Positions 38,171-51,043 of a stretch of DNA of 64,000 nucleotides are shown here, piece after piece. The position numbers and the translations under genes were made by a program. Source of the stretch: Tillus elongatus (lineage: Eukaryota > Arthropoda > Insecta > Coleoptera > Cleridae); NCBI GenBank assembly GCA_964006375.1, contig OZ023262.1, positions 95,086,976 to 95,150,975 on the forward strand. The letters are read 5' to 3'. Under the pieces are notes generated by a model, which was not told the origin of the DNA, made no database searches, and saw nothing but the letters and a program-made list of their open reading frames with translations. Position 1 is the first letter of the stretch; each line of letters starts with the position of its first letter.

Positions 38171-38309
38171 TGTCAATTTTCATCAACTCACCCCCCATTC
38201 AACCTCCTAGAGCGATTTTACCCAAGATCAATCCGAACCGTTCGTTTGTCGGATGCTAACTGTAGGTATACCAAATTTGAAGACGATATATCAATTCGTT
38301 CTACAGTTA

Positions 38310-38375
38310 TCGTGGCTACAGACCGACAGACCGGCAGACCAACAGACATACAGACCGACAGACTGACAGACAAAA
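38310..38375 (+). repeat. CAGAC-rich short tandem repeat
   Basis: Irregular CAGACCGA/CAGACTGA/CAGACAGA units over about 65 bp. Confidence 0.8.
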
Positions 38376-38420
38376 AAAATGTTCGTTCCCAAATCATGTT
38401 TTCTATACGTTTTGATAGAA

Positions 38421-38778
38421 CCTCGGTGGTTCAGGGGTAAGAACGTGTGCCTCTGAACCGAAGGGTACTGGGTTCGATCCCAGGATACTCCTTTCACTTT
38501 TTCAGTACAAACTGTAATATTTACATCAACCGAGGTTATGGCATTGTATTTGAGCAAGTGGAATATCTGCAAGTTCCGTCCTTCGGAGAAGACGTAAAGC
38601 CGTCGGTGCCGTGTCCATTCGATGTTGGGCACGTTATATATCCCTATCCTCCTTAGGTAAATAAAGCAGGGGTTCGGCAAAATTTCCAGGATAGTGAGAT
38701 GAAACTGCTGCCTGGCGTCGGTGGTTGGCCATAGTAGCGGAAATAGTCCGACGTTAAAGAAAGAAAACACACAACAAA
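38421..38778 (+). mobile_element. tRNA-derived SINE, full-length copy
   Basis: Intact A-box (TGGTTCAGGGG) and B-box (GGTTCGATCCC). The body and CGACGTTAAAGAAAG tail are as in the 8186 copy. Confidence 0.88.
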
Positions 38779-38990
38779 ATATAAAAACTAATATTAGTCT
38801 GAGTTATGTGTTCTAGGGGACACAGTTTGCCCTCATTTGAAGATTTTTTTCATTCCCAAATCAAGATCTCCTCAATAGTGATTTATTTTCTACGAAATTT
38901 CACTAAAATTGGTCCCATTTTTCGTCCGCATTGTACTACAGTGACGAAAGTACACCTAACGTGTTAATAACTTTTTGTTAGGATAAAATC

Positions 38991-39722
38991 AGTCGGACGA
39001 TCTCCGAGTCATGAACATTATTCCATTCTTATTAAACACTATGTATAGTTGTGTGTGTGTGTTTTGTTTCTTTAACGTAGCTCTATTTCCGCGACTATGG
39101 CCAATCACCGACGCCAGGCAGCAGTTTCACCTTACTATCCTGAAAATTTTGCCGAACTCCTGCCTTTCTGTAAGGATGGTAGGGATCTTTAACGTGCCCA
39201 ACATCTCATGGACACGGGACAGATAGCTTTACGCCCACCCCGAAGGGTGGAACGTGCAGACATTCAACTTGCTCAAATACAATGCCAGTACTTCGGTTGA
39301 TGTTAATTGTACAGTATGTACTGAAAAAGTGAAAGGAGTACCCTAGGATCGAACCCAGTCGGACGATCTCCGAGTCATGAACATTATTCCATTCTTATTA
39401 AACACTATGTATAGTTGTGTGTGTGTGTTTTGTTTCTTTAACGTAGCTATATTTCCGCGACTATGGCCAATCACCGACGCCAGGGAGCAGTTTCACCTTA
39501 CTATCCTGAAAATTTTGCCGAACTCCTGCATTTCTGTAAGGATGGTAGGGATCTTTAACCTGCCCAACATCTCATGGACACGGGACCGATAGCTTTACGC
39601 CCACTCCGAAGGTTGGAACGTGCAGACATTCAAATTGCTCAAATACAATGCCAGTACTTCGGTTGATGTTAATTGTACAGTATGTACTGAAAAAGTGAAA
39701 GGAGTACCCTAGGATCGAACCC
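38991..39722. repeat. 366-bp tandem duplication containing SINE sequence
   Basis: The block starting AGTCGGACGATCTCCGAGTC at 38991 recurs at 39357, with only a few substitutions along 366 bp. The junction falls inside the SINE B-box (GATCGAACCCAGT|CGG). This suggests the duplication joined at the short shared CAGTC after the SINE had inserted. Confidence 0.9.
39051..39359 (-). mobile_element. SINE, head removed by the duplication junction
   Basis: Minus orientation, from the CA-rich tail to the B-box. The A-box part of the head is missing because the tandem-duplication breakpoint lies here. Confidence 0.85.
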
Positions 39723-39772
39723 AGTACCCTTCGGTTCAGAGGCACACGTTCTTACCCCTGAACCACCGAGGC
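39417..39772 (-). mobile_element. SINE, full length, with 13-bp target-site duplication
   Basis: Minus orientation; complete head (CGGTGGTTCAGGGGTAAG on the minus strand) and tail. Flanked by identical ACTATGTATAGTT at 39404-39416 and 39776-39788, a textbook duplication from LINE-type retrotransposition. Confidence 0.9.
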
Positions 39773-39949
39773 TCTACTATGTATAGTTATGTAGGTTGGT
39801 ATTTTAGCTGAAATTAAATACCATTAAGAGAAAGAATAATTTTCGTTGGCACTCAGACCTTTTATGGTTCAGTAGCGACTAATACGTGAAGTAAATAACA
39901 ACAATCAAAGATATACGATTTAGACATATGTTATCGCACTTAAATGCAG

Positions 39950-40235
39950 TGCTTTGCATTCAAACTACATTGTAGCGCGCAGTAAAGCTTCATTTTACAT
40001 CTAATAAACACAGCATTTGCTGGCAATAGAAGTGCTGTTATTAATTTAGTGCTCTGGGACACATTTTGCAATATCTTCGCTTCCCTACAAATGGAAATTA
40101 ATTGTTGACCGTACAGTTAATTAATTACTCAACTGACTGTGTTCAGTTAGTGTCAAACACGCATTAAAGTCTAATCATCTTTTCACACCACTGGTCATGA
40201 TATGCCTATGTTATTATCTTGTTCCGAGTTAAGTG
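39950..40235 (+). repeat. Dispersed repeat U, copy 1
   Basis: About 285 bp collinear with 50697-50975: GTAAAGCTTCATTTTACATC, TAATAAACACAGCATTTGCT, GGCAATAGAAGTG, CATTAAAGTCTAATC, TCATGATATGC. An inverted fragment is at 28683-28730. Nature unknown, non-coding. Confidence 0.75.
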
Positions 40236-40509
40236 ACTTCTTTTCAGTACTCATAGCAGTCACATTATCGCCTGAAATCTAGTAATGGGAGATTTGCCAC
40301 TTTGATGGCTACAACTTGATAACTGTGGAAGTATGGAGAGGAATTGGCCACGATGACCATTATTGTTCTGAAAATATTATTGCATTATATTAGTGAATTT
40401 TCATTAAGAAAATTAACGAATAGAGAGGTATCGACGGTGACACTTTCGGAAAATTTCTTCAAATGAGCGCGAATTATGGCCCGGAACCCATGCACATGGT
40501 CAGTTAAAA

Positions 40510-40513
<4 letters not shown>

Positions 40514-40587
<74 letters not shown>
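40514..40587. repeat. (AT)n tract, left part
   Basis: About 74 bp of AT dinucleotides up to the first base of the MITE. Confidence 0.97.
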
Positions 40588-41527
<940 letters not shown>

Positions 41528-41830
41528 CCAACCGATAAAAAAATACTTCACTGATTTGGACCAAATTTGGGAATTGCCCTTATTTTGTTAATGGCTTGGA
41601 TGAGTTCGTTCATCAGATCTTAACGCCCAATTTTTCTTAACAAAAAATTTAAGAGTATTTTTTAAAACGCAATACCTCTCAAATTCTTTAAGTACTTGAA
41701 ACAAAAATCTACAACATAAAAGAACATGTACAGGCGTGATTGCGTACCAATTTTCAAGTCTTTTTATTAAAGAAAAATAAAGTTATTCGAAACTAAAATT
41801 ATGTAATCCTCAAAATCACCTTAGATTCTG

Positions 41831-42519
41831 TAATACAATATCTACAATGTTGGACAAAGGCAGATGACGTCACCTGTACTGCTATGCTATTTAAATAAAT
41901 GGCGGATAAACATCTAAACAATGGAAGTTACAAGTATCATTGCAAGATATCAGAATGTTGAACATTGTGCAATATACGACAGGAATGCCAGATCGCTGCG
42001 GAACCAGGTAGTATGTCGTCACGATAGTTCTAGTTAACACACAATGTTATAGATGAAGACTGTGTACAATCAACTAACAATTTTGTAAATTGTCAGCCCT
42101 GGCTCATTTCTTTCCTAATACCGGGACAATGTTTGTTTTTAAAAGCGCTAAATTTTAGCATGTGACTGCTAGCGGCTTAATAGCTGATTGACCTTAGACG
42201 ACACTACTGATCTTTCACAGCAGCAAGTTGCTTGCAAGCTTAACAAGCGCATTAATTCTACGCTTCGTCGCTTGCGCTTGTTATGTAGCCTTGATGAAAT
42301 TTTACAACTGACTTTTAACTAACCTAACATATTTAAAAGAAGGATATAGATATCGAAAATAAATATTGGACGATGGATATAAATGAAAGTTGTGAGTTAA
42401 TGACTTAAAACAATAAAATTGTGCGTAAAATATAAAATCAGTATGTAAGTAAATCATAGAGTAAATCAGCAGTGTTAACACTCGGTTTTTAATGTTTCTT
42501 AATTGAGCCACGAAAACAG
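41831..42519. other. Unassigned DNA
   Basis: No gene is seen. A locally GC-richer patch at 42200-42300 contains CGCTTCGTCGCTTGCGCTTG with partial self-complementarity to the preceding 60 bp. Confidence 0.35.
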
Positions 42520-42670
42520 GACCCCATAGCCGAAAAAAAAAATATCTCCAAAAATTCCAAAGCTATTTTATATATGTTGCCTTTGGAGAGACCTTACGAA
42601 GTACCGAAACTTAACTTCCTAGGTTTATAGAAAAATTAGTTATTCAAATTTGAAGCATTTACACCTACGT
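42520..42670 (+). repeat. R-family 3' fragment
   Basis: ATATCTCCAAAAATTCCAAA, TTCCTAGGTTTATAGAAAA and TTCAAATTTGAAGCATTT are R 3' blocks. The fragment lacks the terminus. Confidence 0.55.
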
Positions 42671-42779
42671 ATCGTTTGGCACTACAACTTTGCGAACTGG
42701 GACTAACTGCGGGATTACTTTTCGTCATTTCCATGGGCGTCTGTATGCTTCTCTCATCCTGACTCCCCTGATATATTAC

Positions 42780-44822
42780 AAAACCTCACCGAAATCATCC
42801 AAGCTGGAAACGAATTATTTATTCTACGTACACAGAAAACCTCTTCCGCCACTCAAAAGCCCCGGTTCTTTAAATACTGCGACAAGGGCAGACTTAAAAA
42901 GATCAAAGCTCACAAAACGCATCTACGCAATCCCAGTCACGAAAACCGTCAAGCATTTAACGACGCAAGAAACCGCCATGTCCGCATTCTTTCTGAGGCA
43001 AAAAACTCGTTTAATAACCACATCAAAAACAAGTCCTCTCAAGCTCTAACGGCAGCAAACCCTTCTGGACTCTTGCTAAATCTATTGGGAATAATTTCTG
43101 CAAGAGCACGTTCCAACCTCTTGTTTCAGGCGATGAAATTGTTTCTACCGTCCTGGGCAATGCTGAACTTTTTGCCTCGTTGTTCGCCGGCAATTCTACT
43201 CTAAACCCACCTCCAAATGTTCAACCACCAACAGTCCCCAATGTCGCACATACAATGACAGATACCATTTTCAAAACTAAAAAGGTACGAAAGATGCCCT
43301 CTTCTCTTAATACCAGGAAAGCCTCTGTCCTTAACGAGATCCCAGCAATTGTTCTCAAAAAATGCGCACCAGAACTTGCTCCTGTCCTGACGTGTCTGTT
43401 TCAGACATCTTACAATACAGGCATATTCCCTGGTAACTGCTGGAGTACAACCCGTCCCCAAGAAAGGATCCAAAGCGCTTCCTAGCAACAACAAGCCTAT
43501 TTATCTCCTTTTAGTCGCTCCTAAGGTGATGAAAATGTATATAAACAACGAACTACTAAAATTTCTTGAAAGACACAGTCTAATCCACGACAGGCAGTAC
43601 GGATTCCGTCAGCGCAGATCAACTGCAGACCTCCTTTCTTCTGTCACCGGTTCTTGGAACATCACGGTGAATCCCAGATTGTCGCTCTAGACATATCCAA
43701 TGTATTTGACCAGGTCTGGCACGCAGCGCTGCTTAATAAACTTCCGGCCTATGGCGTACCACCAAAACTGTACCTGGACAGCAAATTTTCTCTCCAACCG
43801 GAGCATTTATGTTGTCGTGGATAGACATTCCTCTAAACTGTATCCAATTATTGCAGGAGTCCCTCAATGTTCAGCTTTAGCGCTTACTTGTTTCTCCTCC
43901 ACATCAATGACCTCCTATCTAGCAGATCCAACCTAGTTCACAGTTACGCGGAGGACGGCACCCTCCACTCAAATATACAATATTCTAATCCCGTCTTTTT
44001 AGCCTGATTAGATGAAGATCGCAGACCCATGGAGGGTTGTCTCTGTGGATTTCCAAAAAATATTATACTGGGGAAGTAGAAATCTTGTACAATTCAACTC
44101 TACCAAATCTCAGTCTTGCTTTCTATCTCATAAGAGATACACCAGCCCTAGACCCATCACAATGAACAAACAAGTTGTTCAAAGTAATGAGTCCTTTTCA
44201 CTTGTTGTCATTTCTGCGGATCAAAATCTCAATTGGCACCAACATGTCACATCAGTTGCAGAAGCGACTGCTAAGAAACTAGGTTTCCTCTTCCGGGCTC
44301 ACAAATACCAGCTAATCTCTATACCTTATATACTTCACAATTAAGGCTAAACCTCGAATACTGCTCCCACATCTGGGGTGCTGCTGCCAGTTCTACACTC
44401 GCTATCCTGGACTCCGTTCAGAAGAGAGCTCCCTCAAAGGCTGCCATCCCTTGCCCACCGACCTGCCGTTGGTGACCTCTCTCTCTCTATTTTATAGATA
44501 TCTGCACGGGCACTGCTCAGAGGAGTTTTCTGCCATAGTTCCTCCACCTGCTGCCCCCAACAGATCTACTAGGGGAACAGAGCAAATGCACCCTTTTACT
44601 GTCCAGGTCACCAGACATAGAACATCTTGTTATGCCCGCTCTTTTTTCCCGAGGACTTCCAAGTTGTGGAATTCCTTGCCGACACATATTTTTCCTTCTC
44701 CTCCGAACCTCCAAACCTTCAAGCCCAGAATTAATAAGTTGCCTCTTTCCTCCTTGTCTACATCCACGGTACGATAGTATTTAGACTGTAAGTCCTCGTG
44801 GTGTGTTATTAAAATATAAAAA
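42780..44822 (+). pseudogene. jockey/CR1-like LINE, RT region, copy 1
   Basis: Close paralogue of 57961-59633 but reaching further 5'. The linker upstream of RT is readable in two frames (42790-43200). RT follows as KKVRKMPSSLNTRKASVLNE, IPAIVLKKCAPELAPVL, motif A ALDISNVFDQVW, motif B GVPQCSAL and motif C YAEDGT. The catalytic YADD has become YAED, so polymerase activity is lost irrespective of the frameshifts. The thumb and C-terminus (RSFFPRTSKLWNSLP) reach 44777. The 3' UTR ends ACGGTACGATAGTATTTAGA, then TAAAATATAAAAAAAT at 44805-44822. The endonuclease is not found. Confidence 0.85.
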
Positions 44823-44945
44823 AATAGATCATGTTTAAATTGTGATCGTTTTTCGTTCCTGATCAATTGTCTTAGGTTTGATGCTAAGGTAACAAGACAG
44901 GAAAGAAAGAAAAATGACCCTTATACACACATCAGAGATATATGG

Positions 44946-45284
44946 AATATTTAAATTGATGAACAGCTTTTGGCATTTCATGGGCCATGTGCCTTTAGGA
45001 TGTACATCCCAAACAAACCCGCAAAGTATGGGATAAAAATTGTCATGCTGTGCGATTCATCAACCAGGTATATGTTAGATGCTAGTCCCTACTTGGGAAA
45101 TAGGGCAAAGACAAATGATTTGCCTCTAGCCGAATTTTATGTAAGAGAGTTAACCAATTCAATTCATTGCACAAATCGCAACGTAACAATGGGCAATTGG
45201 TTCACATCGGCATCCCTTGCTGAGCGGTTGCTACAAGGTCCCTACATATTAACTATGATAGGAACCATGCGCAAAAATAAATAA
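44946..45284 (+). pseudogene. piggyBac-family transposase, central fragment
   Basis: A continuous frame of about 113 codons reads EQLLAFHGPCAFRMYIPNKP, AKYGIKIVMLCDSSTRYM and NVTMGNWFTSASLAERLL. It is the RNase H-like core: the region of the first catalytic Asp (IDEQL) and of the second (NVT-x-DNWFT in relatives). Here the D of DNWFTS is G (MGNWFTS), so a catalytic residue is lost. The frame ends at 45284 where an M repeat begins (45287), as if the gene were interrupted there. This lineage is distinct from the 8640-9420 relic. Confidence 0.85.
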
Positions 45285-45286
45285 AA

Positions 45287-45720
45287 GTCTGGACGCAGCA
45301 AGTGCGTTATGGTAGCGAATTTTTTTTTAAATATTTTTAATAGCAAATATCTTTCTTTGATGAAAGCAGGGATCAAACTTGGTTGCCTATATAGTAGAAG
45401 AAATGTACCATATTTCATCGAAATAACTTTATTGTTTGAAAATATATAAACATTTTTCAAAAGTCTGGATGCAGCAAGTGTGTTATGGAAATAAATTTCT
45501 ATAAAAAGTTTTTTAATAGCAAGTGCGAGCAGGCATCAATTGATTACCCGTGTAGCCTATGTAGTAGAAACAAAGTACTATATTTTATCAAAATTACTTA
45601 TGGTTTGAAAATATACAATAATTTTCCGAAAAAAACTTAAATGTTGGTTAGGAAACCAACTTACGATAATAGCAAATTAAGTTATTGAAATTTGAAGGAG
45701 TTAATGAAAATTCGGTAAAT
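45287..45720 (-). repeat. Two successive M-element copies, minus orientation
   Basis: AAAGTCTGGACGCAGCAAGT at 45287 and AAAGTCTGGATGCAGCAAGT at 45463 mark two termini in the same orientation. The interiors share CTATATAGTAGAAGAAATGT-type blocks with the M copies at 53.6 and 61.0 kb. Confidence 0.7.
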
Positions 45721-45805
45721 TTGCAGATTAGCTCCCGAACCCTTTTCAAAAATTGTATTCAGAAACATTATTGGACCCCACCTGGATGCACAAACCACAA
45801 GAAAC

Positions 45806-46026
45806 ATTTCTTGTTCACACCCCCCAAGGAAGTTACGGGACTAGGGGTGAATAGGGGTGCTGAGCGGGATAGGTAGTAGAAAGGAAATATAAGCAGAAAA
45901 TGCGAAGAAAACTGCTTGAAAGCTGTCTATTTGAAGCCATATCCCCATTAAACCCTGCGTACCCCGCACAGCACCCCCTATTTTCCCCAGGTCACGTAAC
46001 TTCCTTGGGGGGTATGAACAAGAAAT
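45806..46026. mobile_element. 221-bp hairpin MITE
   Basis: The arms 45806-45862 and 45969-46026 (57-58 bp) are inverted: ATTTCTTGTTCACACCCCCC and AAGGAAGTTACGGGACTAGG against the right arm, with few mismatches. The ~106-bp interior is non-coding. No target duplication is evident. Confidence 0.8.
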
Positions 46027-46439
46027 AGTTTTCAGTTAAAGTAAACCTTTTTTTCAAAGTCCACCATACTTTTTTTTTTCATTCTCTCAAATTCATTTGG
46101 TACAACCACATTAAAATGTCTTGTTACGTCGCGCCGCAGTTGATAATGTATTTTTATAGTAATTTATGGTACGATATAATTTGCAAGGCCGTCCCAAATC
46201 ACCCAATTGAATGTATACATGCCGCAACGCGCAGGGCTTACGTATTGCGGAACTGTTGAGCGTCAAGCAGCTGTGGACTAACTGAGCTAGATTTGTTGGT
46301 ATACAAATGCTGCCTTTGTTTTGGGACGTTTTCATGAGACGGTTGCCATGGCAACGGCACGCGCACTGGTAGGTTGGGCAACAAAAGTGATTTCTACCGG
46401 ATACTTCAAGTCTCAGTTTCTGTCGTTTGTTTATATTGA
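46027..46439. other. Unassigned, locally GC-richer DNA
   Basis: A 133-codon minus-strand open frame (46512-46111) has no recognised domain. The palindrome GGTTGCCATGGCAACG lies at about 46340-46355. Confidence 0.3.
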
Positions 46440-46606
46440 GTCGGATCGTCAGAGGTGTATTTTTTAGCGAGTTTTCATTAAGAAAAATTTTCGCCAATAG
46501 AGAGATCACCATAAAAAGCTTTTGGATTTTTTTTTTAGATGAGCGCTAACTTGGGTCCCTAGAACCCAAAACCAAGGTCCGTTATTTTTTTTATGTTTAT
46601 ATACAT

Positions 46607-46696
<90 letters not shown>

Positions 46697-48245
46697 ATGT
46701 ATCCGAGCGATAACTCAAAAAATACTTAACTGATTGCAATCGTCCAGGTCGAGTTTGTTATACAGCATTTATACTTAAGTTTTTCCGGTGGAAAATTGGG
46801 GAAAACTGTTTGAAAACGCTATATTTCTGTAAGTATCAGAGTAACGGGAATGAGACTTTACATGTGGCTATAAATAGTGTAAGTAAACATATGTTGTAAA
46901 TTTTAAGTATTTTGATCTACAATATTTAGATTTTTTTCCAAATTAAAAATTAAATTCCAAAGACATGCGTTGAAACGACTTAGCGGTAAAAGTCGAATTC
47001 CTGACATACAGAGCAGTTAACTGCCACGCGTAGATTAATTCATACAACAGGTATAAACCATACAGCAACGGTAACCAAACAAAATATATACTAGGCAGAA
47101 AACGTAATACCCGAATCCACAATCGTGAAATCTCGGTCGTAGTTATGGAAAATCACCGACGATATGAAATTAAAAATTTGCCCAGTGATTGTTATTTAAC
47201 TAGGCGATTCAATCAATTATTAAAACACACTATATTTGTAGCTTTATTAGCGGCCTCAAACACAGTTTTAGCGCAGCATAGATATATTATGCTGTCGCAT
47301 AATAATGTATCAGAAATGTAAACAAAATCAAGCCAAATCTTTATAAAATTATTCTAAAGTAGTTTTTTTTATCTTGAAACTTAAACATAAGACATCATAT
47401 AAGACCCAAACACACATGGGATGTGTTTCAATGGTAATTCTACTACCTAATTTTCTGTAATTAATTAATTATGTATACTTTGAATATAATATCCCGGGCA
47501 TGGAGCCGATCTAGGGCATCACGCAAGCAGAACCTTTCTTGACGGCTGTCCAGATTGCGTTGCGGTTATGATGCTCACATCCCACGTAGAAAGTGACGCG
47601 ATTGAATCCAGCTGGATGCATGTATCTTTTTTTCAGTGTTTTATTTTCACATTTGGAGAACAATAGTGCACAGATTTCAAACGTTTTGAACAAGATCTCA
47701 TTTTTGTTTAAAACGCCTAAATAAGTTTGTCCCCTTTTGAGTCTGAAATCATAATTTTGTTATTGTTGTAATTGTTATCGAAAAAACCGGTTTGATTAGG
47801 TTCACTAAAACGAAATCATACTGACGATTAATAATGAAAAATAATTGCTACGTTTATAATTAGGCAGATATTTTACTTTTCTAAATATGAATTAAGTTTT
47901 CTTCTGAAAATCTTCTGTATATTAATGAAATTTGTAATACAAGTTTCTTTCGAAGAGACTTACACCACCTACAGCTATAGCAAAATTTACCTCCGTAGAA
48001 AATTGAGTTTTGGGCATTTTTCTCAAAAGGAGTTAAAACGCAAGATTTTTTTAATAATAGAGATATATCGATGGTAACACTTTCAAACAAATTCTTCAAA
48101 TGTGCCTGCACTAGGACCTCTAAAATCGATCTTCAAGGCCTGTGTAAGTTTAAGGTATTAACTTTACTAATATGCCGTATAAAAGGAATGTAAAATTCTT
48201 ATGAAAATTCGCTACTCTTCCTGCTGTGTCCCGACCCTTTTTATT
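46440..48245 (+). repeat. Long R-family copy (copy L2) with (AT)n
   Basis: R 5' block (GGGTCCCTAGAACCCAAAAC), (AT)n at 46616-46690, then TATCCGAGCGATAACTCAAA. The ~1.5-kb body is collinear with 33332-34780, and the terminus is GCTACTCTTCCTGCTGTGTC with CCGACCCTTTTT. The tRNA-like part is at about 47500-47605 (GCGATTGAATCC). This is the most complete R copy in the window. Confidence 0.82.
46616..46690. repeat. (AT)n microsatellite inside the long R copy
   Basis: About 75 bp, preceded by ATACATATACATACAT, followed by GTGTGTATGTATCCG. Confidence 0.97.
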
Positions 48246-48779
48246 TTTACTATGGTGCCGTTAAATAATCTAGTATGTGTCACATTTACAGACTTTGAAA
48301 ATATGGTTTTTTCATGTTTCTTTTTGGTAAGTGGAATTGATTTGTTTATTATCACCTCTAAAAGAATAATTTCAAAATCACAAAATATTAGATATAAAAT
48401 TTCAATTTGTAAAAAAATGAGAAGGGCCTTGAATTTGAAAAAAATATATATGCTCGTCGTAGCTCTTCCATCTATAAACAGATTTTAATAGGTAATACGC
48501 GCCGTATTATATTACCGCATGCGTGTGTGTACATTGTCCTCTCATCTGGTCATTATTCCGAAAATTATTCCTTGTGAAAGTCTATATTTTTGTACAAATT
48601 GAATTTTGATTTAAATACTGAAGTGCCAGGAGAATGCGTGACCTTGAAAAGTAAAAAAAAACGTCTGAGGGGCAGGGGGGTCATCGTTTCCCTGGACTTC
48701 CCTTTGGGGCAGCGCCGATTCTGCTTCACCCACTTCCAAAGTCACGAGCCGCCACTAATAACAACCATTTGCGTCTAAA

Positions 48780-48950
48780 TATTTGCCAAGAAGTTGCCAA
48801 CACACCGCAAGAAAAGAAGAGGAAAAATTGTTTTTACTGTCCAAGCAAGAAAAGGTGCATGACAACCAATTATTGTAAAAAGTGCTAAAAGTCAATTTGC
48901 GGAGAACACAGATGAGTTTTTTGCACATTATGTAAAAGTAATAATTTAAA
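48780..48950 (+). pseudogene. piggyBac C-terminal cysteine-rich domain fragment
   Basis: One frame reads KRKNCFYCPSKKRCMTTNYC, then KKC, a stop, KSICGEHR, a stop and VFCTLCK. The CxxC...CxxC...CxxH...CxxC spacing is the zinc-binding tail that binds the transposon end in piggyBac transposases. Two in-frame stops show decay. It lies 3.5 kb downstream of the piggyBac core fragment (44946-45284) on the same strand. It could be the other end of the same copy, split by the R and M insertions between them, but the ~200 connecting residues are not visible. Confidence 0.7.
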
Positions 48951-49308
48951 AAAATTCTTACAAATACATATTATAGTATTTAATAATAAAGGTGTTACTA
49001 TTTTTTGTATTTTTTTTTCAAAATGAAATTTGATGACAAAAAAAACTTTTTAATTGAACAATAAAATTTACGGCAGTCCCGTAATTACGTTTGGCAAAAC
49101 GGTCCCGTATTCTAGGGTTAAGGTTTCCAGTGATAGTAGAGCCAAATACTTTATAATGACAATACAGGACACTCCATCTGATTTCGTGTTTCAAGAATAT
49201 CAGCGCCCCTAGCGGGTAGTACTGATGTTACGTCATTCGAGAACGTGTAACACTAGCAATTGCTGGTGTTTAAGTGTGTATAATTAAGTTTGAGCTGTGT
49301 TTTTTACA

Positions 49309-49425
49309 ATGAATGTTAGTGGTTGGGTGTGTGCAATCTATAATTGTTCGAATTATAACGTGCTAAATCTATCAGACATTTCATAGGTTTCCAATTTTTT
49401 TTGCAAATTCGCCTAGTAATTAATA
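49309..49425 (+). pseudogene. Possible THAP-type zinc-finger N-terminus
   Basis: From the ATG at about 49309: MNVSGWVCAIYNCSNYNVLN then LSDIS. A one-base frame change then gives FHRFPIFFANSPS. The CxxxxC pair followed by a FHRFP box is the hallmark of THAP domains (C2CH), found in host regulators and in P-element-like transposases. The later C-x2-H pair was not located. The sequence could be a P-element relic, a host pseudogene or a coincidence. Confidence 0.4.
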
Positions 49426-50696
49426 TTAAACAATAACTATAACATGGATTGACGATAATTTTCTTTATAGATGCAAGAAAATGGTACTGTTATCAAAAAG
49501 AACTGATTTGGATGTAGTATTGAAGACACAAAGTGCATTTACATTTCAATGTCACTTCCAAAAGAATTAATTTGTTCAAGCAGAAGACAAATTCAGAATC
49601 AGTTTTATGCCAATATGTACAGTTTGCAGAAGATAATTTATTGTGTAATATTTACCATCATGTACCTATTTATAGATAAACTTCCAAAACGGATGGTTGA
49701 AAGACTTCAATCATAACTTGTCTTCCAGTGCATAAAAAAAAAGAAATATGAAGGCAAAAAACTTTTGCATTAATAATAAATGATATAAGAAAACTGTTTT
49801 TCTTTCTTCTTCTGTGTCCTTTTTTATTTCAGTATGGCATAAATTGTCACTTTTTTTTCACATTTAAAATTATTTTACTTGGTAAAGGCTTTTAATTATC
49901 TTCCCAAGACAAGTTTTTAAAGAGACAAGTAGAAATAGCAGATTCAGCCCTATAATAGATTTATTCACGAAAGTAAGAGTTAGTCTTACCTTTCATCTGC
50001 ACAATTTCTTAATTATGTACTAAGTATATCAGTTACATATTTTAAAATATTAGATTAATAAGACAGTTTTCATATAGAGATATAGCAAATTGAGTACTGT
50101 GTTACCATTTATACTTAGAACAATTATTTATAGGTAAGTACAGATTGTAACTTAATATCCTCAGAAACAGCTTTCAGTATATTTCTATACATACCCTTGA
50201 AATAGTAGTTTAACGACGGTTTCAAGGTAGTACTTTAAATTATGATGATATAAGATTATAGGTAAGAGAAATTTGCAGAATTATTCATGCTAAGATCATT
50301 TAGGTTTCAAGCTGATTGTTGATACAAATTCCATTTATAACTATATAATCAGAAAAATTTCACTGTTTTGTCATGTACGAGTTTTATATTCATCTATTAT
50401 AAACCAATTGTCTAAATTAAGAATATGCAGGTAAATACACAATTCAAATTACCCGCTCAGTTGTCAGTACTTCACGCGAGGTGGCCCTAGTGTACTTGTC
50501 ACAAATATCGTCAATGTTAAACCATATGCGTGTCCCGTATTGTCATTATATAGTATTTGGTAGAGCGTGCAACAAATATCTTATTAAACATTGCGTCAAA
50601 CAAAAAACAAAGTCACAAAGACTCTCTACGTATTATGTAGGTAGGTGGTTGATGATGACTGGGAGTCATGTCAATTATAAACGCAAACGACTACAC
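49426..50696. other. AT-rich DNA, nothing recognised
   Basis: No motif-bearing frame or known repeat is seen. The open frame at 50481-50753 overlaps repeat U and has no recognised domain. Confidence 0.4.
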
Positions 50697-50975
50697 AGTA
50701 CTTTGCATTTGAACTACACTGTAATGCATAGTAAAGCTCAATTTCATCTGTAATAAACACAGCATTTACTGGCAATAGAAGTGATGTTATTAATATGGAG
50801 CTGTGTGACAGATTTTGCAATATCTTTGCTCCTCATGAATCAAAATTAATTGTCAGCCTCAGCGCTAATTAATAAATTAACTCAGTGTTCAGTCATAGTC
50901 ACGGTGTCAAATGCGCATTAAAGTCTAATCGCTTTTCACGTCACCCATCATGATATGCTTCCGTTATTATCTAAG
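50697..50975 (+). repeat. Dispersed repeat U, copy 2
   Basis: Collinear with 39950-40235. It ends about 30 bp before the terminus of Penelope-like element 2. Confidence 0.75.
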
Positions 50976-51043
50976 CTCTGTTTAAATACATTTCAAGTAG
51001 GTTATATAAGTACACTTGGAGAACCCAAATCATCACTTTTTAA

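Noticed and set aside
39011..39592. Two nearly identical 71-codon frames as a duplicated gene
   Set aside because: Both are antisense SINE sequence within the 366-bp tandem duplication.
46111..46512. 133-codon minus-strand frame as a host gene
   Set aside because: No domain was recognised, and it overlaps R-family sequence at one end; support is too weak.
48201..48488. 95-codon plus-strand frame as a gene
   Set aside because: It starts within the R terminus, is of low complexity and has no recognised motif.
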